A program made the position numbers and the translations under genes. This document shows, piece by piece, positions 51,985 to 61,030 of a stretch of 64,000 nt of DNA. The stretch lies in contig NZ_JAFBCC010000001.1 of assembly GCF_016907495.1 (NCBI RefSeq), forward strand, positions 1,116,001 to 1,180,000, given 5' to 3'. Every line of letters begins with the position of its first letter. The stretch's first letter is position 1. The notes below the pieces were generated by a model. That model saw only the letters and a list, made by a program, of their open reading frames with translations, was not told the DNA's origin and made no database searches. This stretch comes from Arthrobacter tumbae (lineage in GTDB: Bacteria > Actinomycetota > Actinomycetes > Actinomycetales > Micrococcaceae).

Positions 51985-53405
51985 CCGTCCAGCATGAGGT
52001 CAAGACGCTGAACCGCACCATCGCGGGCGTTTCCCCCGCGGCTCCCGTGCGGATGGTGCACATCGGCCTCGGTGCGTTCCACCGCTCGCACCAGGCCTGG
52101 TACACCGGGCAGGTTGACCCGGAACACCAGTGGGGCATCGCCGCCTTCACCGGCCGCAGTCCCGAGGCAGCAACGACACTCGCTGCCCAGGACGGCCTCT
52201 ACACCCTCGTGGAGCGCAGTGACGACGGCGATGAGTTCAGCATCATGGGCAGCATCAGTGCAGCGTACGACGGCGCGGATCTCGCCCAGCTCGTCGCGCT
52301 CCTGTCAGCGCCGGACACGGCGGTAGTGACTGTCACCGTCACCGAACCGGCCTACCATCTCGGCGCTGACGGCCGGCTGAACGCCTCATCCCCCGTCGTC
52401 GCTGCGGACGCAGCAGCCCTGAAAGAGCTCTGGGCACAGTCGGGAAGCCTCGACGTCAACAGCTCATTCCCGACCCTGGCTACGATGGGCGCGCGCGTCC
52501 TGCTCGGCCTCGCTGCGCGCCGCCGCGCGGACGCCGGTCCGATCGCCGTGGTCTCCTGCGACAACCTGACCTCCAACGGTTCCGCGGCCTCCGAGGCCAT
52601 CCACGGTCTCGCCGACCTGGTATCTGACGAACTGGCCCGGTGGGTTGCAGACAACGTTTCTTTCGTCGATACCTCGGTGGACCGCATCACCCCGCGCACC
52701 ACCGACGCCGACCTCGCTGCCGTCCAGAAGGCCACCGGGTTCGACGACGCCGCCCCGGTTATCACCGAGCCCTTCTCCAACTGGGTCCTCAGCGGGAACT
52801 TCCCGGCGGGACGCCCCGCCTGGGAAAAAGCCGGAGCAGTCTTCGTCGAGGACATTGCTCCCTTTGAACAGCGCAAGCTCTGGCTGCTCAACGGCGCCCA
52901 CTCGTTGCTGGCCTACGCCGGTCAGCTACGCGGACTGCGCACTGTGGCGGATGCTGTGGGTGACTTTTCCTGCACAGCAGAACTCGAAGCTTTCTGGAAC
53001 GAAGCCTCGGCCCACCTCAACCAGCCGGGCCTCGACATTCCCGCCTACCGGGCAGCTCTACTGAGCCGCTTCCGCAACGCGCGGATCGAGCACCTGCTCG
53101 AACAGATCGGTGCCGACGGCTCCACCAAGCTCCGGATGCGGGCAGTTCCGGTGCTGCGCGCTGAGCGTGCCGCGGGCCGCACCGGTGAGGGCGCTGCTCG
53201 CGCGATCGCCGCGTGGGTCGATTTCCTGGCTCACCAGCACGACGACGGCGCCAGGCCGGCCGACGCTGAGGCCGACCGCCTCGTCGGACTTCTGCAACTC
53301 TCGGGCATGGATCTCACCAAAGCCCTGGTCACGGTACTGAACGCCGACCTCGGAGCTGATGCCGCCGTCGTCGGACTGGTTCATAGCCTCCGGGGCAGCT
53401 GGTAA
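51981..53405 (+). CDS. uxuB: Fructuronate reductase / mannitol dehydrogenase family
   Basis: 474 residues, polyol-specific long-chain dehydrogenase family. MVHIGLGAFHRSHQAWYTGQV near the N-terminus is the cofactor-binding signature; TEPFSNWVLSGNFPAGRPAWEKAG and KLWLLNGAHSLLAYAGQLRG form the catalytic region with the active lysine. After uxaC and before manD it should reduce fructuronate to D-mannonate (or tagaturonate to altronate). ATGA overlap with uxaC. Confidence 0.9.
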   Translation: MTVQHEVKTLNRTIAGVSPAAPVRMVHIGLGAFHRSHQAWYTGQVDPEHQWGIAAFTGRSPEAATTLAAQDGLYTLVERSDDGDEFSIMGSISAAYDGADLAQLVALLSAPDTAVVTVTVTEPAYHLGADGRLNASSPVVAADAAALKELWAQSGSLDVNSSFPTLATMGARVLLGLAARRRADAGPIAVVSCDNLTSNGSAASEAIHGLADLVSDELARWVADNVSFVDTSVDRITPRTTDADLAAVQKATGFDDAAPVITEPFSNWVLSGNFPAGRPAWEKAGAVFVEDIAPFEQRKLWLLNGAHSLLAYAGQLRGLRTVADAVGDFSCTAELEAFWNEASAHLNQPGLDIPAYRAALLSRFRNARIEHLLEQIGADGSTKLRMRAVPVLRAERAAGRTGEGAARAIAAWVDFLAHQHDDGARPADAEADRLVGLLQLSGMDLTKALVTVLNADLGADAAVVGLVHSLRGSW

Positions 53406-53468
53406 CAGCTCCCACTGCGCGCGCTCCGGCGCGCGATTCCTCCTGCTATTCGTTCGAAAGGAACACCC

Positions 53469-54698
53469 ATGAAAATTGTTGCCGCTGAAGTCATCGTCAC
53501 CAGCCCGAGCAGAAACTTTGTCACGCTCAAGATCACCACGGATGAGGGGATCACCGGGCTGGGCGACGCCACCCTCAACGGCCGTGAGCTGGCTGTTGCC
53601 ACCTACCTCAAAGAGCACGTCACGCAGCTGTTGATCAACAAGGATCCGCACCGTATCGAGGACACCTGGCAGTTCCTCTACCGCAGCTCGTACTGGCGCC
53701 GCGGCCCGGTCACCATGGCCGCGATCGCCGCCGTCGACATGGCTTTGTGGGATATCAAGGGCAAGGCAGCCGGCATGCCGGTGTACCAGCTGCTCGGCGG
53801 GGCGTCGCGGACTGCACTGCGCACGTACGGCCACGCATCCGGCCGCGACCTGCCGGAATTGTTCGACTCCATCCGCAAGCACCTCGACGAGGGTTACAAG
53901 TCCATCCGCGTACAGACGTCGGTTCCCGGCATCACATCGCTCTACGGCGTGGCGGCCCAGGCGCAGGCCACCGGCGAGCGCTACGACTTCGAGCCCGCGG
54001 GCCGCGGCGCGCAGCCCACCGAAGAGGACTGGGACACCCGGGCGTACCTGCGTCATATCCCCACGGTGTTCGAGGCTGTCCGCAACGAGTTCGGCCCGGA
54101 GCTTCCGCTGCTGCATGACGGCCATCACCGCATGACGCCGATCCAGGCCGCGAAGCTCGGCAAGTCGCTTGAGCCGTACGACCTGTTCTGGCTCGAGGAC
54201 GTCACTCCTGCGGAGAACCAGGACTCGTTCCGGCTGATCCGGCAGCACACCACCACTCCCCTGGCGGTCGGCGAAATCTTCAACACCGTCTTTGACTTCC
54301 AGACCCTCATCCGTGAGCAGCTCATCGACTACGTGCGTGCGGCATCGACCCACTTCGGCGGGATCTCGCCGCTGAAGAAGGTCATGGATTACGCGGCGCA
54401 GTACCAGATCAAGTCGGGCTTCCACGGGCCCACCGACGTCTCCCCCGTGGGCCTGGCCGCCCAAACCCACGTTGGCCTGGCCATCCACAACTTCGGTATT
54501 CAGGAGTACATGGAGCACAGCGAGAAGACCAACACTGTCTTCGAGCAGTCCATGACCTTCACCGACGGCTTCCTGCACCCGGGAGACAAGCCCGGTCTCG
54601 GCGTCGAGCTGAACGAGGAGGCTGCGGCGTCGTTCCCATACCAGCAGGCGTACCTGCCCTACAACCGTCTCTCCGACGGCACAGTGCACGACTGGTGA
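53469..54698 (+). CDS. manD: D-mannonate dehydratase, enolase superfamily (ManD type)
   Basis: 409 residues. Enolase-superfamily enzyme; the metal-binding acids are Asp217 (LLHDGHHR), Glu243 ([10 protein letters not shown]) and Glu269 (LAVGEIFN), with His219 also in the signature. The N-terminal capping domain includes [10 protein letters not shown]. It dehydrates D-mannonate to 2-keto-3-deoxy-D-gluconate. This type replaces the unrelated TIM-barrel UxuA used by E. coli. GAAAGGAAC precedes the ATG at good spacing. It overlaps gntK by GTGA. Confidence 0.92.
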   Translation: MKIVAAEVIVTSPSRNFVTLKITTDEGITGLGDATLNGRELAVATYLKEHVTQLLINKDPHRIEDTWQFLYRSSYWRRGPVTMAAIAAVDMALWDIKGKAAGMPVYQLLGGASRTALRTYGHASGRDLPELFDSIRKHLDEGYKSIRVQTSVPGITSLYGVAAQAQATGERYDFEPAGRGAQPTEEDWDTRAYLRHIPTVFEAVRNEFGPELPLLHDGHHRMTPIQAAKLGKSLEPYDLFWLEDVTPAENQDSFRLIRQHTTTPLAVGEIFNTVFDFQTLIREQLIDYVRAASTHFGGISPLKKVMDYAAQYQIKSGFHGPTDVSPVGLAAQTHVGLAIHNFGIQEYMEHSEKTNTVFEQSMTFTDGFLHPGDKPGLGVELNEEAAASFPYQQAYLPYNRLSDGTVHDW

Positions 54699-55243
54699 GC
54701 GCAGGGATGGGAACACCGCTGGTGAACGTGCATCACGTCGTCGTCATGGGTGTGTCCGGCTGTGGCAAGAGCACGGTCGGAGCGCTCCTTGCGGCCTCGC
54801 TGGGCGCGGATTTCCTTGACGGGGACTCACTGCACCCGGCGTCCAACGTCGAGAAGATGGCCGCGGGCATTCCGCTGGATGATGCGGACCGCCAGCCGTG
54901 GCTCGAGGAGATCGGGCGACGATTCGCTGCAGCCGGGGACAAGCCGCTCGTCATCGCGTGCAGTGCGCTGAAGCGCTCCTACCGGGACCTGATCCGGGGC
55001 GGCGCTGCGGATGCGCGGTTCGTGCACCTGCACGGCACCGCGGAACTGCTCGCCGCGCGGATGGCGGCGCGGCCGGGGCACTTCATGCCGACGTCGCTCC
55101 TGACCTCCCAGCTGCAGACGCTTGAGCCGCTGGAGGTGGATGAGGCCGGCGTCGTGCTTGATATCGCCGAAACGCCGATTGAACTTGCGGCGCAAGCCGG
55201 GCAGTGGCTGGCGGGGCATCCCGTGGGGGTGCGCTCGTCCTGA
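54695..55243 (+). CDS. gntK: Gluconokinase
   Basis: 182 residues. P-loop kinase of the GntK type: Walker [18 protein letters not shown], the substrate motif [24 protein letters not shown] and the lid region [15 protein letters not shown]. It phosphorylates D-gluconate to 6-phosphogluconate. It is the last gene of the uronate operon with a GTG overlapping the manD stop; an ATG 12 bases later is possible. It does not act on KDG in known systems, so KDG kinase must be elsewhere, or this enzyme is broader than usual. Confidence 0.92.
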   Translation: MSAGMGTPLVNVHHVVVMGVSGCGKSTVGALLAASLGADFLDGDSLHPASNVEKMAAGIPLDDADRQPWLEEIGRRFAAAGDKPLVIACSALKRSYRDLIRGGAADARFVHLHGTAELLAARMAARPGHFMPTSLLTSQLQTLEPLEVDEAGVVLDIAETPIELAAQAGQWLAGHPVGVRSS

Positions 55244-55285
55244 CGCCGCTCTGCAGCCGTCGTGCACCGGCCGAGCCTCGTCGCC

Positions 55286-55402
55286 GGGCAAACCGGACCG
55301 GCTCGGGAGCAAACCGGACAGGTTCGGGAGCAAACTGGACCGGCTCGGGAGCAAACCGGTTTCTGTAGAGCAGAATCTTGCTCTGAAAACTCCGGTTTGC
55401 TC
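55286..55402. repeat. 21-bp tandem repeats with a terminal hairpin between convergent genes
   Basis: Three copies of a 21-bp unit near GAGCAAACCGGACCGGCTCGG (55286-55306, 55307-55327, 55328-55348, a few mismatches) plus a partial fourth, GAGCAAACCGG (55349-55359). The partial copy recurs inverted as CCGGTTTGCTC at 55392-55402, with a smaller AGAGCA/TGCTCT stem inside. It lies between gntK and the convergent FAD oxidase; the final hairpin may be a shared terminator. Confidence 0.8.
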
Positions 55403-55456
55403 ACCGGACAGCCACTTCGCCGGGCTACGTTGCCGGAAACCATCTCACCCGGGGAG

Positions 55457-58321
55457 CTACTTCGCGGGGAGCCTCGAATCCAGCAGCTGCGCCAGGTGGA
55501 TGCCCTTGCGTTCGCTGAGGTCCTCGAGTTGTGTGCGGCAGGAGTAACCGTCAGCGAGGACGACGGCGTCGGCCGCCGCCGCGCGGACCGCCGGGAGGAG
55601 CTGCTGCTCCGCTACCGCAACGGATACCTCGTAGTGGCCGCGTTCCACGCCGAAGTTCCCGGCAAGGCCACAGCAGCCGCCAAGTTTTTGCAGCTCGGCG
55701 CCGGCGCCTTCCAGCAGCGCCGCGTCCGGACTCCAGCCCATGACGGCGTGATGGTGGCAGTGCGGTTGCGCAACGACGGTTGTTCCTTCGAGCGACGGCG
55801 CTTCATAGCCCGGCGTCTTGGCGAGCAGTTCCGCGAGTGTGTGCGTCGCACCCGCAACCGGTCCTGCAACAGCGCGGCCCAGCAGCTCGATCGAGTCCGA
55901 CCGCAGCACCCCAGTACACGACGGTTCAAGGCCCACGATCGGTATCCCCTGCTCGGCATACTCCTTCAACGTCTCCACCGACGAGCGCAGGATCTTCCGT
56001 GCGCTGTCGAGCTGACCGGTCGAGATCCACGTCAGGCCGCAACACACGGGCTTCTCGGGAATCAGCACCTCATACCCTGCGCCCTCGAGCACCCGGACTG
56101 CGGCCTCACCGACCTCCGGCGAAAAGTTGTTCGTGAAGGAGTCGGCCCACAGAAGGACCTGCGGCTGATCGCCCGATGAAGCTGCAGCCCGCGACTCGAA
56201 CCACTTGTGGAACGTCTGCGGCGCGAAGGCAGGGATCCTCCGCCGCTGGTCCACCCCCGCAAGCCGCAGCCCCAGCTTTCCCAGGCCAGGCAGGCTTGTC
56301 AGCGCATTCACAACGCGCGGTGCAACCGAGGCCAGCGAAGCCCACCGCGGCAGCCAACCCAAAGAATAGTGCGACGCCGGTCGGATCCGACCCTTGTAAC
56401 TCTGGTGCAGCACTTCCGCCTTGTACGACGCCATGTCGACGCCGGTAGGACAATCCGAGGCGCAGCCCTTGCATGAGAGGCACAAATCGAGCGCCTCATG
56501 CACTTCCGGCGCCCGCCAGTTCGGCTTGCCGTGCTGGTGGCCGGCGGCGGCACCGCCAACAACGCTGCCGTTGATCATCTCCTGCAGCGCCCGGGCGCGG
56601 CCGCGGGTGGAGTCCTTCTCCTCGAGGGTCGCGATGTAGGACGGGCACATCACCGTTTGGTTATCCCGGTGCGCGGCGCGGCACTGTCCCACTCCGGTGC
56701 AGCGGTGGACCGCCTGGCTGAAGTCGCCGTCGTCGTGCTCGTAACCGAGGGCCAGGCCGGTGCGGAGGGGACCGGCTTCGGCGACGCGGACGTTCGCGTC
56801 GAGCGGCTCGGGATCAACGAGTACGCCCGGGTTGAGGATGTTGTCCGGGTCGAGGATGCCCTTGACCTTCCCGAAGAGTGACAGGGCAGCCGGCGTGTAC
56901 ATGAAGGGAAGGAGTTCGCTGCGGGCGCGTCCGTCGCCGTGCTCGCCGGAGAGGGACCCGCCGTAGGACGCCACCAAGCGGGCCGCATCGGTAAGAAATG
57001 CGCGGAAGACTGCGGCGCCGTCGTCGTGCTGGAACGGAAAGTCCAGGCGCACGTGGACGCAGCCGTCGCCGAAGTGACCGAACGGGAAGCCGGTGAGGTT
57101 ATGGGTGAGCAGGAGTTCATCGAACTCCCGCAGGTAGTCGCCGAGGCGCTCGGGCGGAACGGCTGCGTCCTCCCACCCGGCATGGGCGGGAGCTCCGGCG
57201 GGCGAGCGTCCGGCCAGCCCGCCGCCGTCCTCGCGGATCCGCCACAGTGCGGCGGCCTGTGCAGGACTGGTGATGATCCGGGCGTACCGGGCAGCGTCGA
57301 CCCGGCTCACCGCGGCCGCACGTTCAGCAACCTCGGCGGCGTCATCGCCCGAGATCTCGACGAACAGCCACGCCGCTCCGCCGGGCAGTTCCGGCACGGC
57401 CTGCGGACCCTTCCGCGTACGCACCACCTCGACGATGCGTGAATCGAGCCCCTCACACGCTGTGGGTTTGAACGGCAGCACCGAGGTCACCGCGTCACCG
57501 GCTTCGCCGATGTTCTCGAATCCGAGCACCACCATGGTTTTGTGCGGCGCGTCGGTGACGAGCCGGATGCCGGCTTCGAGGACTACGGCGAGCGTCCCCT
57601 CGCTGCCCACCAGCATCCGCCGCAGGTCGAACCCGCGCTCCGGCAGCAGGTGCTCCAGCGAATAACCGGACACCTGCCGACCGAAACGGCCCAGCTCAGT
57701 ACGGATTGTCCCGAGATTGGCGCTCACCAGCGAGCGCAGCGCGTCCGTTTCAGGCGACGCCGGCGCCTCCCCCGCTCCCAGCCGCAGCCGCGTTCCGGAG
57801 CCGCTCATCACGTCGAGGTGCGTCACGTTGTCGGCCGTCCGGCCGTAGGCGAGGGCACGCGATCCGCACGCGTTGTTGCCGATCATCCCGCCCACGGTGC
57901 AGCGCGTGTGCGTTGACGGATCGGGCCCGAACCGCAGCCCACTGGCAAGTGCCACCTTCTGCAACGTGGCATGGACAGCGCCGGGCTCGACGACGGCGGT
58001 CCGGCTCTCGCCGTCGAACTCCAGGACGCGGTTCAGATGGCGGCTGAAGTCGATGACTACGCCGCGGCCGATTGCGTTCCCCGCCAGGGAAGTTCCAGCA
58101 CCGCGCGAGGTAAACGGTATTCCGCGCTCCCGGCAGACCTCGAGGGTAGTGAGCACCTCGTCGAGGTGGCGCGGAAAAACGACGGCGGCAGGCTGAATCC
58201 GGTAGAGCGAAGCGTCGCTCGAGTAGACGGCGCGCGAGGTTGCGTCTGCGCGCGCATCCGCAACGCCGCGGGACTGCAGTTCGGAGACCAGGGACCGGGG
58301 AGCTGTGAGCGTCGTCGCCAT
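55457..58321 (-). CDS. FAD-linked oxidase fused to Fe-S / CCG-domain protein (D-2-hydroxyacid dehydrogenase type)
   Basis: 954 residues. N-terminal FAD_binding_4 domain (VVFPRHLDEVLTTLEVCRERGIPFTSRGAGTSLAGNAI), then the oxidase C-terminal domain (FGHFGDGCVHVRLDF; SLSGEHGDGRARSELLPFMY). Next comes a ferredoxin-like part with CTGVGQCRAA..MCPSY and CLSCKGCASDCPTG, then a GlpC-like CCG region (CCGLTW; GGCCGLAGNFG). This is the YdiJ/Dld-II architecture that oxidises D-lactate, glycolate or D-2-hydroxyglutarate at the membrane. ATG at 58321 or 58330; a palindrome covers the upstream one. Regulated by the divergent GntR. Confidence 0.92.
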   Translation of the reverse strand: MATTLTAPRSLVSELQSRGVADARADATSRAVYSSDASLYRIQPAAVVFPRHLDEVLTTLEVCRERGIPFTSRGAGTSLAGNAIGRGVVIDFSRHLNRVLEFDGESRTAVVEPGAVHATLQKVALASGLRFGPDPSTHTRCTVGGMIGNNACGSRALAYGRTADNVTHLDVMSGSGTRLRLGAGEAPASPETDALRSLVSANLGTIRTELGRFGRQVSGYSLEHLLPERGFDLRRMLVGSEGTLAVVLEAGIRLVTDAPHKTMVVLGFENIGEAGDAVTSVLPFKPTACEGLDSRIVEVVRTRKGPQAVPELPGGAAWLFVEISGDDAAEVAERAAAVSRVDAARYARIITSPAQAAALWRIREDGGGLAGRSPAGAPAHAGWEDAAVPPERLGDYLREFDELLLTHNLTGFPFGHFGDGCVHVRLDFPFQHDDGAAVFRAFLTDAARLVASYGGSLSGEHGDGRARSELLPFMYTPAALSLFGKVKGILDPDNILNPGVLVDPEPLDANVRVAEAGPLRTGLALGYEHDDGDFSQAVHRCTGVGQCRAAHRDNQTVMCPSYIATLEEKDSTRGRARALQEMINGSVVGGAAAGHQHGKPNWRAPEVHEALDLCLSCKGCASDCPTGVDMASYKAEVLHQSYKGRIRPASHYSLGWLPRWASLASVAPRVVNALTSLPGLGKLGLRLAGVDQRRRIPAFAPQTFHKWFESRAAASSGDQPQVLLWADSFTNNFSPEVGEAAVRVLEGAGYEVLIPEKPVCCGLTWISTGQLDSARKILRSSVETLKEYAEQGIPIVGLEPSCTGVLRSDSIELLGRAVAGPVAGATHTLAELLAKTPGYEAPSLEGTTVVAQPHCHHHAVMGWSPDAALLEGAGAELQKLGGCCGLAGNFGVERGHYEVSVAVAEQQLLPAVRAAAADAVVLADGYSCRTQLEDLSERKGIHLAQLLDSRLPAK

Positions 58322-58323
58322 GG

Positions 58324-58335
58324 GTAACATGTTAC
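58324..58335. promoter_or_regulatory. Perfect 12-bp palindrome GTAACATGTTAC
   Basis: Lies in the divergent gap between the oxidase and GntR genes, and spans the alternative upstream ATG of the oxidase (58328-58330). A likely operator for the FCD-type GntR regulator next door. Confidence 0.6.
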
Positions 58336-58373
58336 TACTTCATGCGGGCTCTTCCCGCGGCTACGCTTGACTC

Positions 58374-59075
58374 ATGCCTCCTGCACAGCCGCCGCGACCA
58401 CCGTCGCTCACCGAGCGCACCATCGAAGCGGTGCGGGATGGCATCCGGAACGGCACGTTCGTGCCCGGCGAGCTGTACTCGGTGTATCAACTGGCTGACA
58501 GGTTGAGCGTGTCCCGCAGCCCTGTCCGTGAGGCGCTGCTCCGGTTGGCAGAGACCGGGATGGTGGCCATCGAGAAGAACCGCGGCTTCCGCGTCGTGCT
58601 GCCCGGCGCGCGGGAACTGGCAGAGATCATGGCGGTGCGGGTGGCCCTTGAGGTCCCTGCGGCTGCCCAGGCCGCCCGTCGCGCCGGAGCGAGAGACCGC
58701 GCCGCCCTCGAAAAGGAGCGCGAAGCCATGCAGCAGGCAGTCCGCGACGGCGACGAAGGGGCCTTCCTCCTCCACGACCAGCGCCTCCACTCGCTCCTGC
58801 TCAACCTCGCGAGCAACAGCCACACCATCCGCATCATCGAGAACCTGCGGGACGCGACGCGGCTCATCGGCATGTCCACCATCCGCACGTCCCGCTCCCT
58901 CGATGACGTCTACGCCGAGCACCTGCCAATCCTCACAGCGGTCGAAAGCGGCGACGCGGATGCCGCAGCGCTCGCAATGCACCGCCACCTCGAATCGACG
59001 GGGAAGCTTTTGCTGCGCGGTGCGGCCACCGAGAACGACGACGTCGACCGCCTCTGGGAGGACTACGTCGGCTAA
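58374..59075 (+). CDS. GntR family (FCD-domain) regulator
   Basis: 233 residues. GntR winged helix (TERTIEAVRDGIRNGTFVPGELYSVYQLADRLSVSRSPVREAL, about residues 13-56), then an FCD all-helical ligand domain with metal-site histidines (FLLHDQRLHSLLL; YAEHLPILTAVESGDADAAALAMHRHLE). FCD regulators such as LldR and GlcC sense hydroxyacids, which fits the divergent oxidase. No known effector. Confidence 0.9.
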   Translation: MPPAQPPRPPSLTERTIEAVRDGIRNGTFVPGELYSVYQLADRLSVSRSPVREALLRLAETGMVAIEKNRGFRVVLPGARELAEIMAVRVALEVPAAAQAARRAGARDRAALEKEREAMQQAVRDGDEGAFLLHDQRLHSLLLNLASNSHTIRIIENLRDATRLIGMSTIRTSRSLDDVYAEHLPILTAVESGDADAAALAMHRHLESTGKLLLRGAATENDDVDRLWEDYVG

Positions 59076-59120
59076 GGGCGGCTCCACAGTATCTTCAAGG
59101 TTCCGGCGACCTATATCTTC

Positions 59121-59178
59121 CAGAAAAGTGATTGCACTGCTCTCATTGCATGCATTGCCTGCTGAATGCACTTTTCTG
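59121..59178. terminator. Possible terminator: 10-bp inverted repeat after the GntR gene
   Basis: CAGAAAAGTG (59121-59130) and CACTTTTCTG (59169-59178), perfect arms around a 38-base loop rich in TTGCA. The stem is A/T-rich and the loop long, so termination is only probable. The rest of the gap to 59359 holds nothing I recognise. Confidence 0.45.
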
Positions 59179-59359
59179 AACACCTCTTGCTCCCCGCGTA
59201 CCCGGCCTCATCCGTTCGGCCGGCGGGGTGAGGAGTAGCCAGGCACCGCCGATGATCGCTAGCGGCACCGGCCTTGGCGCCGACGTCGTCGTCGTTCCTC
59301 TGCTTGAACCGGCAGCCGAGCGATGGCGCCGGCAGGCAGTGCGCGGGTAGAACTGGGGT

Positions 59360-61030
59360 ATGGACAGCTCGCTGGTACTCGGCCCCCTGCTCCGGTATGT
59401 CGACGAAACGACGGCAAGCGTGTGGGTGGAAACGCGCGAAACTGCTCGGGTACGGGTCAACGCCGCCGGCCGTACATGGGAAGCGGTCACCTTTTCTGTG
59501 CACGGGCACCACTACGCGCTGGTTGAGGTGGAGGGGCTTGAGCCTGGATCCACCTCGCCGTACACGGTGGAGATCGACGGACAGCGGGTCTGGCCGGAGG
59601 AAAAGTCACCGTTCCCCGCGCCCACCATCCGGACCCTTGACCCGGAGCGCCCCTTCCGGCTGGCTTACGGATCCTGCAGGACAAGCGAAGCAAACGACCT
59701 CGCGGCGCACAAGACGCACGGCGTGGACTCGCTCCTGGCGTTTGCCCTCAGCCTCGCTGCCCGGGATGAGGCAGTGCGGCCGGACCTCATCGCGTTCCTA
59801 GGCGATCAGGTTTACGCGGACATACCGAGTAACGAGATGCTGCAGTTGATCCGGGACGACCGCGGAATCGACACCAAGCTGGATGCGGAGCTGCGCAATT
59901 ACGAGGAGTACTCGCAGATCTACCGGCTGGCGTGGTCGGGCACGGCGATTCGATGGCTGCTGTCGACATTGCCGAGCGCCATGATCTTTGATGATCACGA
60001 CATCCGGGACGACTGGAACTCGTCGCTGCTGTGGAAGAAAAAGGTTGCGAAGATTCCCTGGTGGCGGGATCGAATCGTCTCCGGCCTGGCGTCCTACTGG
60101 GTGTACCAGCACCTCGGCAACCTCTCGCCGGACGAGCGCGCCGCTGACGAAATCTGGCAGGCCATCCGGTCCCATCAAGGGCCCGGCGAACTTGAGCTCA
60201 GCCCTATTGTCGAGGCGGTTGTGGAGGAGGCGGATCAAGATCCTGAACGCTACCGCTGGAGCTTCTGCAGGGATTTCGGCGATACCCGGCTGATCGTCCT
60301 GGATTCACGGGCTGCCCGGGTCCTGCAGCCCGGTCAACGATCCATGCTGGACCGCAAGGAACTGCGGTGGCTGGACGAGCTGATGCAGGGCGACCGGCGG
60401 CATCTGCTCGTTGCCACGTCGCTTCCGTTCCTGCTACCGCGGGGACTTCATCACATCGAGGACTGGAACGCCGTGCTCGCCGACGGCCGCTGGGGTGAGC
60501 GCCTGGCCGCCGTCGGTGAGTGGATTCGCCAGGCGATCGATCTGGAGCACTGGGCGGCGTTTCCGGATAGTTTTCGCGCCGTCGCAACCATGGCAACGGA
60601 GGTAGCAACAGGCCAGCGCGGCGTGGCTCCGGAAACAGTGACGTTCCTGTCCGGTGACGTCCATTTTTCCTACATCGAGGAGGTGGACGAACCCATGCAG
60701 TCCCGCGTCCTGCAGGCGGTCTGCTCTCCGATCCGGAATCCGCTGCGGCCGGCGCTGCGCTGGGTTGCGGCGTTGATGTCCACGCGGGTGGCCGGTCCGC
60801 TCGGAGGCGTGCTGGCACGCTTTGTTCCGCACCCGCCGTTCCACTGGTCCACGCTGAAGAAACCGTGGTTTGACAACAACCTCGCAAGCCTGGAAGTGAC
60901 AGAGGAGGGGTTGAAGCTGCGGTGGGACACCGGCGTCGTCAGTGATGGAAACCATGGCGTCCCGACGCTGAAGGAGGTCACCTCGATCACCATCGCGCCG
61001 CGTGCGGCAACCGCTCGGGAAAAACGCTAG
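59360..61030 (+). CDS. PhoD-like alkaline phosphatase family protein
   Basis: 556 residues. An N-terminal Ig-like domain (ATGPLLRYVDETTASVWVET-like start, about residues 1-90) precedes a metallophosphatase core: RLAYGSCR, FLGDQVYAD, MIFDDHDIRDDWN and LSGDVHFSYI. These are metal-binding motifs of the PhoD/DUF7800 group, which act on phosphodiesters or phospholipids. No signal peptide is visible, unlike classical Tat-exported PhoD, so a cytosolic or unusual location is likely. Its stop overlaps the convergent transporter's in CTAG. Confidence 0.88.
   Translation: MDSSLVLGPLLRYVDETTASVWVETRETARVRVNAAGRTWEAVTFSVHGHHYALVEVEGLEPGSTSPYTVEIDGQRVWPEEKSPFPAPTIRTLDPERPFRLAYGSCRTSEANDLAAHKTHGVDSLLAFALSLAARDEAVRPDLIAFLGDQVYADIPSNEMLQLIRDDRGIDTKLDAELRNYEEYSQIYRLAWSGTAIRWLLSTLPSAMIFDDHDIRDDWNSSLLWKKKVAKIPWWRDRIVSGLASYWVYQHLGNLSPDERAADEIWQAIRSHQGPGELELSPIVEAVVEEADQDPERYRWSFCRDFGDTRLIVLDSRAARVLQPGQRSMLDRKELRWLDELMQGDRRHLLVATSLPFLLPRGLHHIEDWNAVLADGRWGERLAAVGEWIRQAIDLEHWAAFPDSFRAVATMATEVATGQRGVAPETVTFLSGDVHFSYIEEVDEPMQSRVLQAVCSPIRNPLRPALRWVAALMSTRVAGPLGGVLARFVPHPPFHWSTLKKPWFDNNLASLEVTEEGLKLRWDTGVVSDGNHGVPTLKEVTSITIAPRAATAREKR

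Noticed and set aside
55286..55359. CRISPR array
   Set aside because: The repeats are contiguous with no spacers and no cas genes are present; it is a simple tandem repeat.
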